Assembly (NCBI RefSeq): GCF_028743515.2
Contig: NZ_CP117969.2
Span: 2,761,501-2,825,500 of the forward strand
Length of the DNA: 64,000 nt
From: Imtechella halotolerans
GTDB lineage: Bacteria; Bacteroidota; Bacteroidia; Flavobacteriales; Flavobacteriaceae
Direction: 5' to 3'
Shown: positions 18,385 through 28,397 of the stretch, in pieces
Layout: every line of letters begins with the position of its first letter
Position numbering within the stretch: the first letter of the stretch is position 1
The notes under the pieces: model-generated
Told to the model about the DNA's origin: nothing
Seen by the model: the letters and a program-made list of their open reading frames with translations, nothing else
The model's database searches: none
Translations under genes and position numbers: made by a program

Positions 18385-19740
18385 ATGTCAAAGTTTGTAC
18401 TCAGCGATGCTCTTATTGAGCAAATAGAAATCCTTATCGAAAATAAAAGTGACCAATCCTTACTTGATTTGTTGCAAGAGGTTCACTTTGCTGATATTGC
18501 TGAAATCCTGCATGAACTGACATTAGAAGAAGCCACTTATATAATTAAGCTGCTAGATAGTGAGAAAACCTCAGACATACTGACAGAGCTTGATAGTGAT
18601 TTAAGGGATAATATTCTTCGTAATCTTTCTGCAAAAGAAATCGCAGAAGAGTTGTTGGAGTTAGATACCGATGACGCAGCTGATATTATTGCAGATCTTC
18701 CAGAGAGCAGAAAGGAAGAGGTAATCTCATATATAGAAGACCTTGATCATGCTAAGGATATAGTTGAGCTTTTACGTTATGATGAGGATACAGCGGGAGG
18801 ATTGATGGCCAAAGAGTTGGTGAAGGTGAATGAAAATTGGAATGTACTTACTTGTGTAAAAGAAATGAGAGTACAGGCTGAAAATGTTACTCGAGTACAT
18901 TCTATTTATGTTGTGGACGATAATGATAAGCTAAAAGGAAGACTCTCCTTAAAAGATTTACTTACTACATCTACCAAGACTGCCATTAAGGATGTTTACA
19001 TCCCAAAAGTAGATTATGTAAATGTCCATGACAGTGCTGAGGATGTTGCTCGTATTATGTCTAAATACGATTTGGAAGCTATTCCTGTGGTTGACGAAAT
19101 TGGTCGTCTAGTCGGACGAATTACAATTGATGATATTGTGGATGTTATCAAGGAAGAAGCTGAAAAAGATTATCAATTGGCCGCAGGTATTACTCAAGAT
19201 GTTGAGGCAGATGATAGTATTTGGAAACTTACCAAAGCAAGATTGCCTTGGCTTCTCATTGGGATGTTTGGTGGTCTTGGGGCTGCAAGTATTATTAATG
19301 GGTTTCAAGATGCCATGGAATTGTATCCTATATTGCTCATTTTTATTCCGTTGATTCAGGCTACTGCCGGGAATGTTGGAGTTCAATCGTCAGCCATTGT
19401 TGTGCAAGGATTGGCAAATGATACCATAGGAGGTGAGATAATAAATCGATTAGGTAAGGAATTTCTTTTAGGCTTGGTTAATGGTATAGCAATTGCTACC
19501 GTAGTACTACTTGTTAGCCATTTCCTTTTTGACACTTCTTATTTAGTTTCTGTAACCATTGGGATCGCTCTTATTACAGTAATTGTAAATGCAGCAATTA
19601 TTGGCACCTTTATACCTATCTTTTTGGATAAAAAGGGTATAGACCCTGCGGTAGCTACTGGTCCTTTTATTACAACTAGTAATGATGTTTTAGGAATTCT
19701 CATTTATTTTTTAATAGCCAAAGTAATTTTAGGGTTTTAA
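18385..19740 (+). CDS. mgtE: Magnesium transporter MgtE
   Basis: Mg2+ channel of the inner membrane, 451 residues. The acidic N domain occupies 1-130 (repeats such as LLDSEKTSDILTELDSDLRD). A CBS pair at about 135-255 (MAKELVKVNENWNVLTCVKEM, then SAEDVARIMSKYDLEAIPVV) senses cytoplasmic Mg2+. Five membrane helices follow from about 282, with the pore segment GNVGVQSSAIVVQGLA and the PFITTSNDVLGI motif in the last helices. No magnesium riboswitch is visible in the 41 bp upstream, so control is presumably at the protein level. Confidence 0.97.
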   Translation: MSKFVLSDALIEQIEILIENKSDQSLLDLLQEVHFADIAEILHELTLEEATYIIKLLDSEKTSDILTELDSDLRDNILRNLSAKEIAEELLELDTDDAADIIADLPESRKEEVISYIEDLDHAKDIVELLRYDEDTAGGLMAKELVKVNENWNVLTCVKEMRVQAENVTRVHSIYVVDDNDKLKGRLSLKDLLTTSTKTAIKDVYIPKVDYVNVHDSAEDVARIMSKYDLEAIPVVDEIGRLVGRITIDDIVDVIKEEAEKDYQLAAGITQDVEADDSIWKLTKARLPWLLIGMFGGLGAASIINGFQDAMELYPILLIFIPLIQATAGNVGVQSSAIVVQGLANDTIGGEIINRLGKEFLLGLVNGIAIATVVLLVSHFLFDTSYLVSVTIGIALITVIVNAAIIGTFIPIFLDKKGIDPAVATGPFITTSNDVLGILIYFLIAKVILGF

Positions 19741-19824
19741 AAACTTAATAATAGGCATTACCTTGTTTTTCCTAACTTTTAATATCTTATATTTCTGTAT
19801 AAAATGTCTGAAACTTCAACACAT

Positions 19825-20769
19825 ATGAAGGTATTACACCTTGACACTAATCATTCCTTGCTGATTAATCAGTTGGCTGAATTGGGATGTATAAACCATG
19901 AGAATTATTCGGATTCTAAAGAGGCTGTACAAGCTATTATACATATGTATGATGGTATTATCATACGCAGTCGTTTTACTATAGATAAGGAATTTATAGA
20001 TAAAGCTGCCAATTTAAAGTTTATTGGTAGGGTGGGTGCAGGTCTTGAAAATATTGATGTAGAGTATGCGCATTCTAAAGGTATTAAACTTATTGCTGCT
20101 CCTGAAGGGAATCGCAATGCTGTAGGAGAACATACTTTAGGAATGTTATTAGCATTGATGAATAGGTTCAAAAAGGCAAATAAAGAAATTAAAAATGGGA
20201 AATGGTTAAGAGAAGAAAATAGAGGTTGGGAATTAGAAGGTCGAACTGTCGGGATTATAGGCTATGGAAATATGGGGAAAGCTTTTGCAAGAAAACTTCG
20301 TGGATTCGATATCGAAATACTTTGTTATGATATCAAAGAAGGTGTGGGTGATGTTAATGCTAGACAGGTGTCCTTGGAAGAATTTAGACATAAGGTCGAT
20401 GTTGTAAGCCTTCATACACCACAAACGACTGATACTGAAGGAATGATAAATGGTGATTTTATAAATGCTTTTTCAAAACCTTTTTGGTTCATTAATACAG
20501 CTAGAGGGAAGAGTGTAGTTACTAAAGATTTGGTAAAAGCGCTGAAGAAGGGTAAGGTGTTGGGTGCAGGATTGGATGTTCTTGAATATGAAAAGAGCTC
20601 ATTTGAAGACTTTTTTACTGATAAAGTATTGCCGAAGCCATTCAAGTATCTTTTGAAAGCGGAAAATGTAATTCTAACTCCTCATATTGCCGGATGGAGC
20701 ATAGAAAGTAAAGAAAAGCTTGCTCAGACCATAGTTAATAAAATTAAGGAACATTTTTTTGGAGATTAA
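19825..20769 (+). CDS. D-2-hydroxyacid dehydrogenase (phosphoglycerate dehydrogenase-like)
   Basis: NAD-dependent oxidoreductase, 314 residues from the ATG giving MKVLHLDTNH; an ATG seven codons upstream (19804) would add a short polar extension. The Rossmann motif is GIIGYGNMGKAFA, the substrate-binding loop is AGLENIDVEYA, the catalytic Arg is in NTARGKSVV, and the His is in LTPHIAGWS. It lacks the ACT tail of long SerA proteins. It could be a short phosphoglycerate dehydrogenase for serine synthesis or a related 2-ketoacid reductase; no adjacent serine genes help decide. It ends before a 418-bp gene-poor stretch. Confidence 0.88.
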   Translation: MKVLHLDTNHSLLINQLAELGCINHENYSDSKEAVQAIIHMYDGIIIRSRFTIDKEFIDKAANLKFIGRVGAGLENIDVEYAHSKGIKLIAAPEGNRNAVGEHTLGMLLALMNRFKKANKEIKNGKWLREENRGWELEGRTVGIIGYGNMGKAFARKLRGFDIEILCYDIKEGVGDVNARQVSLEEFRHKVDVVSLHTPQTTDTEGMINGDFINAFSKPFWFINTARGKSVVTKDLVKALKKGKVLGAGLDVLEYEKSSFEDFFTDKVLPKPFKYLLKAENVILTPHIAGWSIESKEKLAQTIVNKIKEHFFGD

Positions 20770-21187
20770 ATACTTCATTATTAGATGGTCAATTTATGCC
20801 TTGAGTCACCGACTTGGGAGAAGTGTCTTTTAAAGAAGAAAATCTTGGGATTCTCATGGAATTCAATAGATGGTTTTTTTGTTGGAAAGACACTTAAAGA
20901 AATGAAGAATCAATTCAAAGTTTTCCGTTAAAGTCATATCCATCGCATTTTTCAACCATTGGGAAAGGAATTTATGATGAATTTTCGTGTATATAAATTG
21001 GACTCTATTTTACAATCATTTAAGACTGGTATTGTGATAGTTGTAAGATAAATCTATTAATAAGAGTTTAATAAGTTTGGTTGAGGATTGGATTCTAGGG
21101 CAATAATTGGAACTTTGCCAATCTAATGATGTTTCATTTTTATAAATTTAACTATATTTATCATCGTATAAACTAAACATCTAAACC
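20770..21187. other. Gene-free stretch of 418 bp
   Basis: I see no convincing gene. A 48-codon frame (20785-20931, MVNLCLESPTWEKC...) has no recognisable family or upstream signal. The last 40 bp contains an AT-rich TATATTTAT element that may be the promoter of the TM2 gene. There is no clear terminator after the dehydrogenase gene. Confidence 0.5.
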
Positions 21188-21529
21188 ATGAGTGAAGAGA
21201 AAAAAGATTTTGCGGAAGAGGTAAAAGATACCGCAAACGATTTTGCTACGGGTGCTAAACAAGCACTAAACAGCCAGGATAATAAAAAGATTCTTGCAGG
21301 AATTTTAGCTATTTTTCTTGGAGGTTTGGGCGTCCACAAATTTATTCTTGGATACAATAAAGAAGGGATTATTCTTTTGTTGGTTACATTAGTATTGGGG
21401 GTAATTACTTGTGGTTTTGCAGCTACAATTACTTGGATTATTACTGTCGTTGAAGGAATTATTTACCTTACCAAGTCTGATGATGAGTTTTATCAGACCT
21501 ATCAAGTAGGTAAGAAACCTTGGTTTTAA
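21188..21529 (+). CDS. TM2-domain membrane protein
   Basis: Short membrane protein of 113 residues. A charged N-terminal segment (about 1-36) with an amphipathic EEVKDTANDFATGAKQAL helix is followed by a TM2 domain: first helix LAGILAIFLGGLGVHKFILG, the conserved turn YNKEGIILLLVTLVLG, and second helix TITWIITVVEGIIYL. The FLGGLGVHKFILG core is diagnostic. TM2 proteins have no settled function in bacteria. It is monocistronic with a strong terminator. Confidence 0.85.
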   Translation: MSEEKKDFAEEVKDTANDFATGAKQALNSQDNKKILAGILAIFLGGLGVHKFILGYNKEGIILLLVTLVLGVITCGFAATITWIITVVEGIIYLTKSDDEFYQTYQVGKKPWF

Positions 21530-21545
21530 TCTCTCTTTATAGTAT

Positions 21546-21577
21546 AAAAGCGGCTTAGTTAAGGCCGCTTTTTTTAT
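21546..21577 (+). terminator. Terminator after the TM2 gene
   Basis: AAAGCGGC pairs with GCCGCTTT around a short inner stem (CTT/AAG) and ends in a run of seven T. Confidence 0.8.
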
Positions 21578-21615
21578 GACATTAAGGGATATTTAAAACG
21601 GTGGATAAGCTTGAC

Positions 21616-22191
21616 CTATTGTTTTGATACCCGGCTATATGTTTCGGGACGCATACCTAATAGTGATGCTAAAAATTTATTAGGTGCACGTTGAAGTAAA
21701 TGCCCGTGACTGGAGTCTACAAAAAAATCAAAGCGATCTTTTGCGTTAGGTATACGTGCCATAAAAGCTCTCTCTTCAGCAGAAATATAATATTGCTCAA
21801 GCAATATTCTGTTAATTGCGGCCATTTCAGGGAAGTGAAGAATGCTGTAGTGCATATCTTCGAATGTAAGGAATTCAGTATACGTATCCTCCAAAGCTTG
21901 AATATTTTCAAGACCTTGCTTATTTTTAAAATATCCTGAAATAGAGGTTACCATCTCATTCTCTCTACTAATCCAAGTAGTGATTTCTTTGTTGTTATTT
22001 ACGAAATAACCACGGACTAGTCCTTTTTTTAAAACAAAGACTCGGTTGCATAGTTCCCCGGTTCGTGTTAAATAACTGCCTTTTTTATAAAAGGCAGTTT
22101 GTATTTTATCCTTTAAGAATTTTTTGGTTTCGGGTTCAAGTGGTACAATTTCATTTAGTAGTATTATTGAATAAAAAACCTTGAAACTCAT
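21616..22191 (-). CDS. Crp/Fnr-family regulator
   Basis: Transcription regulator of 191 residues. The cyclic-nucleotide-binding-type beta-roll spans about 20-115 (FLKDKIQTAFYKKGSYLTRTG, VFVLKKGLVRGYF), without the intact phosphate-binding cassette needed for cAMP. The C-terminal helix-turn-helix region is short (FLASLLGMRPETYSRVSKQ at the end). Bacteroidota genomes hold many such Crp proteins with unknown signals. It is 15 bp downstream of serS on the same strand, so co-transcription is possible, and it converges on the TM2 gene. Confidence 0.8.
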   Translation of the reverse strand: MSFKVFYSIILLNEIVPLEPETKKFLKDKIQTAFYKKGSYLTRTGELCNRVFVLKKGLVRGYFVNNNKEITTWISRENEMVTSISGYFKNKQGLENIQALEDTYTEFLTFEDMHYSILHFPEMAAINRILLEQYYISAEERAFMARIPNAKDRFDFFVDSSHGHLLQRAPNKFLASLLGMRPETYSRVSKQ

Positions 22192-22206
22192 AAAAGGAAA
22201 GTTGAT

Positions 22207-23478
22207 TTAGTTGATAATGTCAAATCCAGTGTAGGGACGTAGTACTTCTGGTATAACAATTCCCTCTGGGGTTTGATAGTTTTCTATAATTCCTGCTAGG
22301 ACACGAGGAAGTGCCAATGAACTTCCGTTTAGAGTGTGCGCTAATTGGCTTTTTCCTTCGGAATCTTTATATCTTAACTTTAGTCTGTTGGCTTGGAATG
22401 TTTCGAAATTTGATACAGAACTAATTTCTAACCAGCGGTCTTGGGCAGTAGAAAACACTTCAAAGTCATAGGTAAGAGCAGATGCAAAACCTAAATCTCC
22501 ACCACATAAACGTAGGATACGGTAAGGTAGTTTTAATTCTCTAAGTAATTCTTTAATGTGATCCACCATACCTTCTAATGCTAAATATGAATTGTCTGGA
22601 TGTTCTATTCGTACGATTTCTACTTTGTCAAATTGATGTAGGCGATTCAATCCTCTTACATGGGCACCATAGCTTCCAGCCTCTCTTCTAAAACATGGTG
22701 TATACGCAGTACAACAAATTGGAAAATCCTGTTCCGTTAATAAGGTGTCTCTAAAAAAATTGGTTACAGGTACTTCTGCAGTAGGTATCAGATATAAGTC
22801 ATCGGCAGATACATAGTACATCTGACCTTCCTTATCAGGTAGCTGTCCAGTCCCATAACCAGATGCTTCGTTAACCATATGAGGAACTTGAAATTCTTGG
22901 TACCCAGCATCCGTGTTTTTATCCAAAAAGTAAGTAATTAATGCTCTTTGTAATTTTGCTCCTTTTCCTTTGTAAACAGGAAATCCAGCGCCAGTTATTT
23001 TAACACCTAACTCAAAATCGATGATATCATATTTTTTTGCTAGTTCCCAATGAGGGAGTGCGTCTGCACCAAGTTTTGGAATGTCTCCTTCTGTAAAAAC
23101 TATTTCATTATCAGTATCACTATTACCGGCAGGGACACTTGAATGTGGTGTATTTGGGAGCTTGTATAGACTCTCAGTTAGTGCTTGTGTTTTGGTGTTC
23201 AGTTGTTCAGTAAGTTCTTTAGTGATTTCTTTAAGTTCCAACGTGCGAGCCTTCATTTCATTCGCCTTGTCGGTAGAACCACTTTTATATAGTTGTCCAA
23301 TTTCTTTGGAAAGTTTATTAGATTCAGCTAAGGCATTGTCGAGCTGAACCTGTAGCCCTCTACGTTCCTCATCTAGCGTAAGTACTTCATCAATAAGTAC
23401 TTCTGCTTTTAGGTTTCGTTTTGCCATTGCCGCCACTACGGCAGCTTTGTTTTCTCTAATAAAAGCAACTTGAAGCAT
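22207..23478 (-). CDS. serS: Seryl-tRNA synthetase
   Basis: Charges tRNA-Ser. The 423-residue class II enzyme begins MLQVAFIRENKAAVVAAM. The N-terminal coiled-coil arm (about 25-105) reaches the variable arm of the tRNA. Motif 2 includes CFRREAGSYGAHVRGL and HQFDKVE, and motif 3 includes ISSVSNFETFQANR and the LNGSSLALPRVLAGI segment. The length is standard. The gene precedes a Crp-type regulator by 15 bp. Confidence 0.98.
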   Translation of the reverse strand: MLQVAFIRENKAAVVAAMAKRNLKAEVLIDEVLTLDEERRGLQVQLDNALAESNKLSKEIGQLYKSGSTDKANEMKARTLELKEITKELTEQLNTKTQALTESLYKLPNTPHSSVPAGNSDTDNEIVFTEGDIPKLGADALPHWELAKKYDIIDFELGVKITGAGFPVYKGKGAKLQRALITYFLDKNTDAGYQEFQVPHMVNEASGYGTGQLPDKEGQMYYVSADDLYLIPTAEVPVTNFFRDTLLTEQDFPICCTAYTPCFRREAGSYGAHVRGLNRLHQFDKVEIVRIEHPDNSYLALEGMVDHIKELLRELKLPYRILRLCGGDLGFASALTYDFEVFSTAQDRWLEISSVSNFETFQANRLKLRYKDSEGKSQLAHTLNGSSLALPRVLAGIIENYQTPEGIVIPEVLRPYTGFDIIN

Positions 23479-23627
23479 AGTATTTTATTTTTATTTCGAG
23501 CTTTATCTTTTTTGAGATTTGTGTGTTTTATTAAACCTTTCTTAAAGCTCGGTTTGAGTCACAAATTTAAACGAATTCCACTAAAACATAGGGGTATTCG
23601 AATCTTTTTAAATGGTATATTTAATAT

Positions 23628-24575
23628 TTATTTGTTTTTGCTGATTTGGTGCTTGGCAATAATAGGTAACGATCGAGATAAATCCTTTTGCATGTGTGAT
23701 TTTAAGGTTTCAATAGAATCGAATTTTTCTTCATCCCTAATGCGATCAATAATACGTACTTGAATTTTTTGATTGTATAAGTCAGCATCAAAATCAAGGA
23801 AGTAGACCTCAATAGTTTTTTCAGTTCCGTTTACTGTTGGATTAAAACCTATATTCATCAATCCGTATACCTGCTTTTCATATAGTATAGCATGTACAAT
23901 ATAAACTCCTATTTTGGGAATTAATTTATAATTTTCTTGAATATGAATGTTTGCGGTCGGAAAGTCCAATTGCCTCCCAAGTCCTTTTCCTTTTACTACC
24001 GTACCTGTAAGCATAAATTCATAGCCTAAATAAACATTGGCTGTTGTGATGTCGCCTTGGAGAAGAGCCTGCCTGATTTTGGTTGAACTTACTGAGACTT
24101 CATCTATCTCTTTAGCAGGAATTTGTTCAACATCAAAATGATACTGTTTTCCAAAGTCAATTAAATCATCGATGGTGGCAGTCCTATTTCGTCCAAAACG
24201 ATGGTCGTAACCAATGATTATTTTTTTGGCATGAAGTTTTTCTACCAGCATTTCTGATACAAATTCTTCAGCAGTTAATCTAGAAAAAGCTTTGTCAAAT
24301 GGATGAATAACTAATTGATCAATTCCATAGGATTCTAGGATTTGAATTTTTTCCTCCAAAGTATTGATGAGTTTTAAACTATTATCTTGTTGTAGTACCA
24401 TCCTTGGATGAGGAAAAAAAGTAAAGATGGTTGAGCGATATTGATGGGTTTTTGCCGCTGTTACAATACGGTCAATTATTTTTCTATGGCCTACATGTAC
24501 TCCGTCAAAAGTGCCAATTGTTACAACTGAGCAAGCTTCGGGGACAAATGTCTGGATGTCTGTAATTTTTTTCAC
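23628..24575 (-). CDS. ribF: Bifunctional riboflavin kinase / FAD synthetase
   Basis: Converts riboflavin to FMN and then FAD. The N-terminal adenylyltransferase domain (1-180) has VVTIGTFDGVHVGHRKI with the HxGH-like motif, and the IIGYDHRFGRNR segment. The C-terminal flavokinase domain (185-310) shows GKGLGRQLDFPTANI, with the PTAN metal/ATP motif, and the VYGLMNIGFNPT strand. The 315-residue length is standard. The gap of 72 bp to the divergent peptidase gene has no FMN riboswitch-like structure that I can see. Confidence 0.97.
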   Translation of the reverse strand: MKKITDIQTFVPEACSVVTIGTFDGVHVGHRKIIDRIVTAAKTHQYRSTIFTFFPHPRMVLQQDNSLKLINTLEEKIQILESYGIDQLVIHPFDKAFSRLTAEEFVSEMLVEKLHAKKIIIGYDHRFGRNRTATIDDLIDFGKQYHFDVEQIPAKEIDEVSVSSTKIRQALLQGDITTANVYLGYEFMLTGTVVKGKGLGRQLDFPTANIHIQENYKLIPKIGVYIVHAILYEKQVYGLMNIGFNPTVNGTEKTIEVYFLDFDADLYNQKIQVRIIDRIRDEEKFDSIETLKSHMQKDLSRSLPIIAKHQISKNK

Positions 24576-24587
24576 TGATTATGAATT

Positions 24588-24616
24588 TTGTAGCTGCCGT
24601 AAAAAAGGTACATTTG
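24588..24616 (+). promoter_or_regulatory. Predicted promoter of the type IX-secreted peptidase
   Basis: TTG at 24588-24590 and TACATTTG at 24609-24616 with 18 bp between fit the Bacteroidota consensus. Transcription would start about 25 bases before the ATG. ACAAACGTTTAC follows at about 24632, echoing the CGTTTAC array near ssb. Confidence 0.5.
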
Positions 24617-24647
24617 TTTTAAGTGACAGCAAACAAACGTTTACAAT

Positions 24648-27600
24648 ATGAAAACAAACTTACGGTATGTTTTTTCAATTTCCATGTTTTTTTTGTCAAT
24701 AGTGCTGTATAGTCAGCAAAGCTTTTGGCGTGAACAAAAGGATGGGAATGAAAAGGAGCGTTTGTATGCTCGACAGTTTTCCGGCGAACAAGCCAATTAC
24801 CGCTTTTATACATTAAATAAAGCAGCATTTTATGATGCTTTATCAAGGGTGCCTCAACATGGTAAAAGTGTGAAGGGATTTTCAATGGTTTTCCCTGTGA
24901 TAGGGATGGCTCCACAAAGTTTTTTAATTTATGAAACTCAAACCCTCTCACCAGCCTTATCAGTAAAGTATCCAACGATCAAGACCTATATTGGTGTTAG
25001 TTCCAATGGCAGTGGAATGCGACTTAGGTTTAGTATTACTGCTCAAGGCGTAACGGTTATGATAACCCAACCTGAAATGGATCCTGTGTTTATTCAGGCC
25101 ATTGACCTTAAGTCTAATCAGTATGTGTTGTATAGTAGATCTGCTATTGAAAGTACTCCTAATTTTGAATGTTTAACTCCTGATAAATTTGGGAAGTCAA
25201 TTGATCAGGTATACATAAAAAGTAAGATATCTCGAGCAAATGATAAGGTACTAAGGACCTTTAGGATCGCAATCGCAGCTACGGGTGAGTATACTCAATT
25301 TTGGGGAGATAATGATGACAGCAATGGAACCAATCAGGAGGACGCCTTAGGTAGGATTGTAGCAACTATTCATAGGATGAATGAGGTTTATGAAACAGAT
25401 ATGGCTGTCTCCTTTCAATTGGTCTCAGGTACTTCAATTGTTTTCCCAAATCCTTCAACGGATCCCTTCACAACAACCACTAATTTTCCCTCTCAATTAC
25501 AAAGCACCTTGACAACTGAACTAGGAGAAAGTAACTATGACATAGGGCACCTTTTTCATAAAGGAAATAATGATGGTTTTGCTGGATGTATAGGGTGTGT
25601 CTGTGTTGATGGACAAAAGGGACAAGGTTGGTCTTCTCATACATTTGAAGCTGAAAACGGGACCACTTTTTTAACTGATTTTTTTGATATAGACTTTGTT
25701 TCTCATGAAATTGGTCATCAGATGGGAGCAAATCATACATTTTCTTTTCAAGATGAATTAACAGGAATGCAAGTTGAACCTGGTAGTGGAACAACTATTA
25801 TGGGGTATGCCGGTATTACAGGTTCCAATGATTTAAAAGACCATAGTGATCCATATTTTCATTACCAAAGTATCTATCAGATTTTAACAAATTTGCAAAC
25901 TAAAAATTGTTGGATGGGCACCGCTATTATTAATAATCCTCCAATAGTTGATGCGGGAAAAGATTATGTAATTCCAGCAGGTACTGCTTATGTGCTTCAA
26001 GGAAGTGCTTATGATATTGACGGAGATCTACTTACTTATGCCTGGGAGCAGATAGATAACGGAGTAGTAAACTATCAAAACTTTGGGCCAAATTTGCTAA
26101 CAGGTGCGATGGCTAGGTCGCTGCCTCCTTCGCTATCATCAGATCGGTATATTCCTAGACTTGATTATGTACTTCAAGGACAACTTTCAGATAATTTAAT
26201 TGAGAAAGAAAGTATATGGGAAACTGTTTCAAATGTTTCTAGGACTCTTAATTGGGTGCTAACTGTTAGAGATCGTTCTAATACTTCTTCAGGACAAACA
26301 CCTCAATCGAATTATGATAAGATGCGAATAAATGTAGATGCGAGTGCTGGACCATTTAAAGTAACTTCTCAGGCTTCTGCTGAATCATGGATTGCGGGTA
26401 CTCCACAACTGGTTTATTGGGATGTTGCCGGCACTGATCAGGGATTAATAGGAGCGGAGTGGGTAGATATTTACCTTTCCATAGATGGAGGCGTTACATT
26501 TGTTGAGCCTTTGGCCTTAAAACATCCTAACTCTGGAATGGCTACAATAATAATTCCTAGCGATGTGGAGACATCGACTGCTAGAATCATGGTGAAGGGA
26601 TATGATAATGTATTCTATGCTGTAAATGGAGGAAATATCCAAATAGAGATTTCAGAGTATACAATAAGTGCTCTTGAAGAGGAAATTGTGGTTTGTGTGC
26701 CACAGACTTCTCAAGCTGTTTTTAATTTTGAGTATAAAGCTTTTAATGGCTTTTCAGAAGAAGTTGAATTTAGTATCTCTGGGGTTCCATTAGAAGCTTC
26801 AGTGGGTTTTAATCCCTCTATGGTAAATGTGGATGGAGGCTTTCAGCTAATAATTGAAAACTTGAGTACGGTCTTAGCTGGGGATTATCCGTTTACAATA
26901 GAAGCGGTTTCTTTGGTTAGTGGAATTAAACGATATGAACAAGTCGTTTTAAAGATACGGAATTCATCTGTCACTGCGCCGGCCATCGAATATCCTGTTA
27001 ATGGTGCAAATAGTGTTTCCCTTTCTTCCTTCCTTAGATGGGAAGCTGATGCGAATGCAGATAATTATGAAATAACATTAGCATCGGATCCTCTATTTTT
27101 AGAGATTTTGGAAACTACAATTGTTGAGAGTAATTTTTATAAGTCTGATCTACTAATGCCAAATGCTACTTATTATTGGCGGGTAAAGGCAATTAATGAC
27201 TGTGGGGAGAGTGCTTTAAGTGAAGCTGATTTTACTACTGTAGTATTAGATTGTGGAGATTTTAAATCAACTGATGTCGCTATTTCAATGGATGACATTA
27301 ATACTCCTTATGAAATGGAGCTGTATGTAGCTGAGGATGCTATTATTGCTGATATTGATATTAAAGTATCTATTAACCACACATGGGTTGAAGATTTGGG
27401 TATTTATTTAATTACACCCAACGGGAGTTCCATACCTCTTTCTCTTTTCAATGGTAATAGTGGAGATAATTATAACCAAACAATTTTTGACCAAGAGGCC
27501 TCTATTTCTATTACAAATGGTGTTGCCCCATTTTCTGGAAATTACATTCCTCAAGAGGATTTATCATCGTTATATGGGACTTCGACTCAAGGAACTTGGA

Positions 27601-28394
27601 AGTTACGTGTAATTGATGCTTATGAAGAGGACAAAGGAATTCTTAAGTCTTTTGAAATTGCTTTTTGTGTTGAAGGTCCATTTCAGTTGGATTCTGATGG
27701 GGATGGCATTTTGGATGTAGATGACAACTGTCCTTATACCTCAAATCCAGATCAGGCAGATATCAATAATGATGGAATAGGTAATGCATGTGATTATGAT
27801 CCAGATATGGATATGATTGAAAGTGTTGAAGACAATTGTCCTGATGTGTATAATCCTGATCAGTTCGATACAGATGGAGATGGCTTTGGTGATGCATGTG
27901 ATTTAGACGATGATAATGATGGGGTTTTGGATCAAAATGATAATTGCCCTGATGTCTATAACCCAGAACAATTTGATACGGATGGAGATGGTTTAGGTGA
28001 TCAATGTGATTCAGATGATGACAATGATGGAGTGCCCGATGTTTACGATAATTGTCCGTATGTATTTAATCCAGATCAAAGGGATAATGATAATGATGGT
28101 ATTGGAGATGCATGTGTTGATGCAGTAGTAATTTCAAATGGTTTTACACCAAATGGAGACTCTATAAATGATGTGTGGTTTATAGCTAATATTGAATTGT
28201 ATACTAAAAGTATATTAAAAGTGTATAATCGATGGGGACAGGAGGTTTTTAATAGTGTAAATTATCAAAATGATTGGAATGGTTTTCATCGAAATGGAGG
28301 AAATAAGGTTCCTCAAGGATCATATTATTATGTTCTAGATATTTTTGGTAATGGAAGTGATGTGTATAAAGGATGGTTGTTTATTAATTATTAA
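24648..28394 (+). CDS. Secreted zinc metallopeptidase with type IX (type B) sorting domain
   Basis: A 1248-residue modular exoenzyme. In order: signal peptide (1-23); propeptide region; reprolysin-like catalytic domain with the extended zinc motif [11 protein letters not shown] at 353-363 and a downstream Met-turn-like IMGYAG; PKD/Ig-like beta domains; a fibronectin type III-like module (about 778-865); a P/Homo B domain (about 873-1010, [17 protein letters not shown]); four thrombospondin type 3 calcium-binding repeats (about 1015-1155, DxDxDGxxD and DNCP motifs); and a type B gliding-associated C-terminal domain ([17 protein letters not shown] to the end) that directs export by the type IX system. 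The PorP/SprF gene follows after 3 bp. Confidence 0.93.
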   Translation: MKTNLRYVFSISMFFLSIVLYSQQSFWREQKDGNEKERLYARQFSGEQANYRFYTLNKAAFYDALSRVPQHGKSVKGFSMVFPVIGMAPQSFLIYETQTLSPALSVKYPTIKTYIGVSSNGSGMRLRFSITAQGVTVMITQPEMDPVFIQAIDLKSNQYVLYSRSAIESTPNFECLTPDKFGKSIDQVYIKSKISRANDKVLRTFRIAIAATGEYTQFWGDNDDSNGTNQEDALGRIVATIHRMNEVYETDMAVSFQLVSGTSIVFPNPSTDPFTTTTNFPSQLQSTLTTELGESNYDIGHLFHKGNNDGFAGCIGCVCVDGQKGQGWSSHTFEAENGTTFLTDFFDIDFVSHEIGHQMGANHTFSFQDELTGMQVEPGSGTTIMGYAGITGSNDLKDHSDPYFHYQSIYQILTNLQTKNCWMGTAIINNPPIVDAGKDYVIPAGTAYVLQGSAYDIDGDLLTYAWEQIDNGVVNYQNFGPNLLTGAMARSLPPSLSSDRYIPRLDYVLQGQLSDNLIEKESIWETVSNVSRTLNWVLTVRDRSNTSSGQTPQSNYDKMRINVDASAGPFKVTSQASAESWIAGTPQLVYWDVAGTDQGLIGAEWVDIYLSIDGGVTFVEPLALKHPNSGMATIIIPSDVETSTARIMVKGYDNVFYAVNGGNIQIEISEYTISALEEEIVVCVPQTSQAVFNFEYKAFNGFSEEVEFSISGVPLEASVGFNPSMVNVDGGFQLIIENLSTVLAGDYPFTIEAVSLVSGIKRYEQVVLKIRNSSVTAPAIEYPVNGANSVSLSSFLRWEADANADNYEITLASDPLFLEILETTIVESNFYKSDLLMPNATYYWRVKAINDCGESALSEADFTTVVLDCGDFKSTDVAISMDDINTPYEMELYVAEDAIIADIDIKVSINHTWVEDLGIYLITPNGSSIPLSLFNGNSGDNYNQTIFDQEASISITNGVAPFSGNYIPQEDLSSLYGTSTQGTWKLRVIDAYEEDKGILKSFEIAFCVEGPFQLDSDGDGILDVDDNCPYTSNPDQADINNDGIGNACDYDPDMDMIESVEDNCPDVYNPDQFDTDGDGFGDACDLDDDNDGVLDQNDNCPDVYNPEQFDTDGDGLGDQCDSDDDNDGVPDVYDNCPYVFNPDQRDNDNDGIGDACVDAVVISNGFTPNGDSINDVWFIANIELYTKSILKVYNRWGQEVFNSVNYQNDWNGFHRNGGNKVPQGSYYYVLDIFGNGSDVYKGWLFINY

Positions 28395-28397
28395 GGG

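Noticed and set aside
20785-20931. 48-codon frame in the gap before the TM2 gene
   Set aside because: No family likeness, no upstream signal and no sign of coding bias.
23479-24647. FMN riboswitch ahead of ribF, or a serS leader
   Set aside because: Neither short gap contains a conserved RFN or T-box core.
27690-28115. Tandem DNA repeats
   Set aside because: These are the codons of four thrombospondin type 3 protein repeats, not a repeat array.
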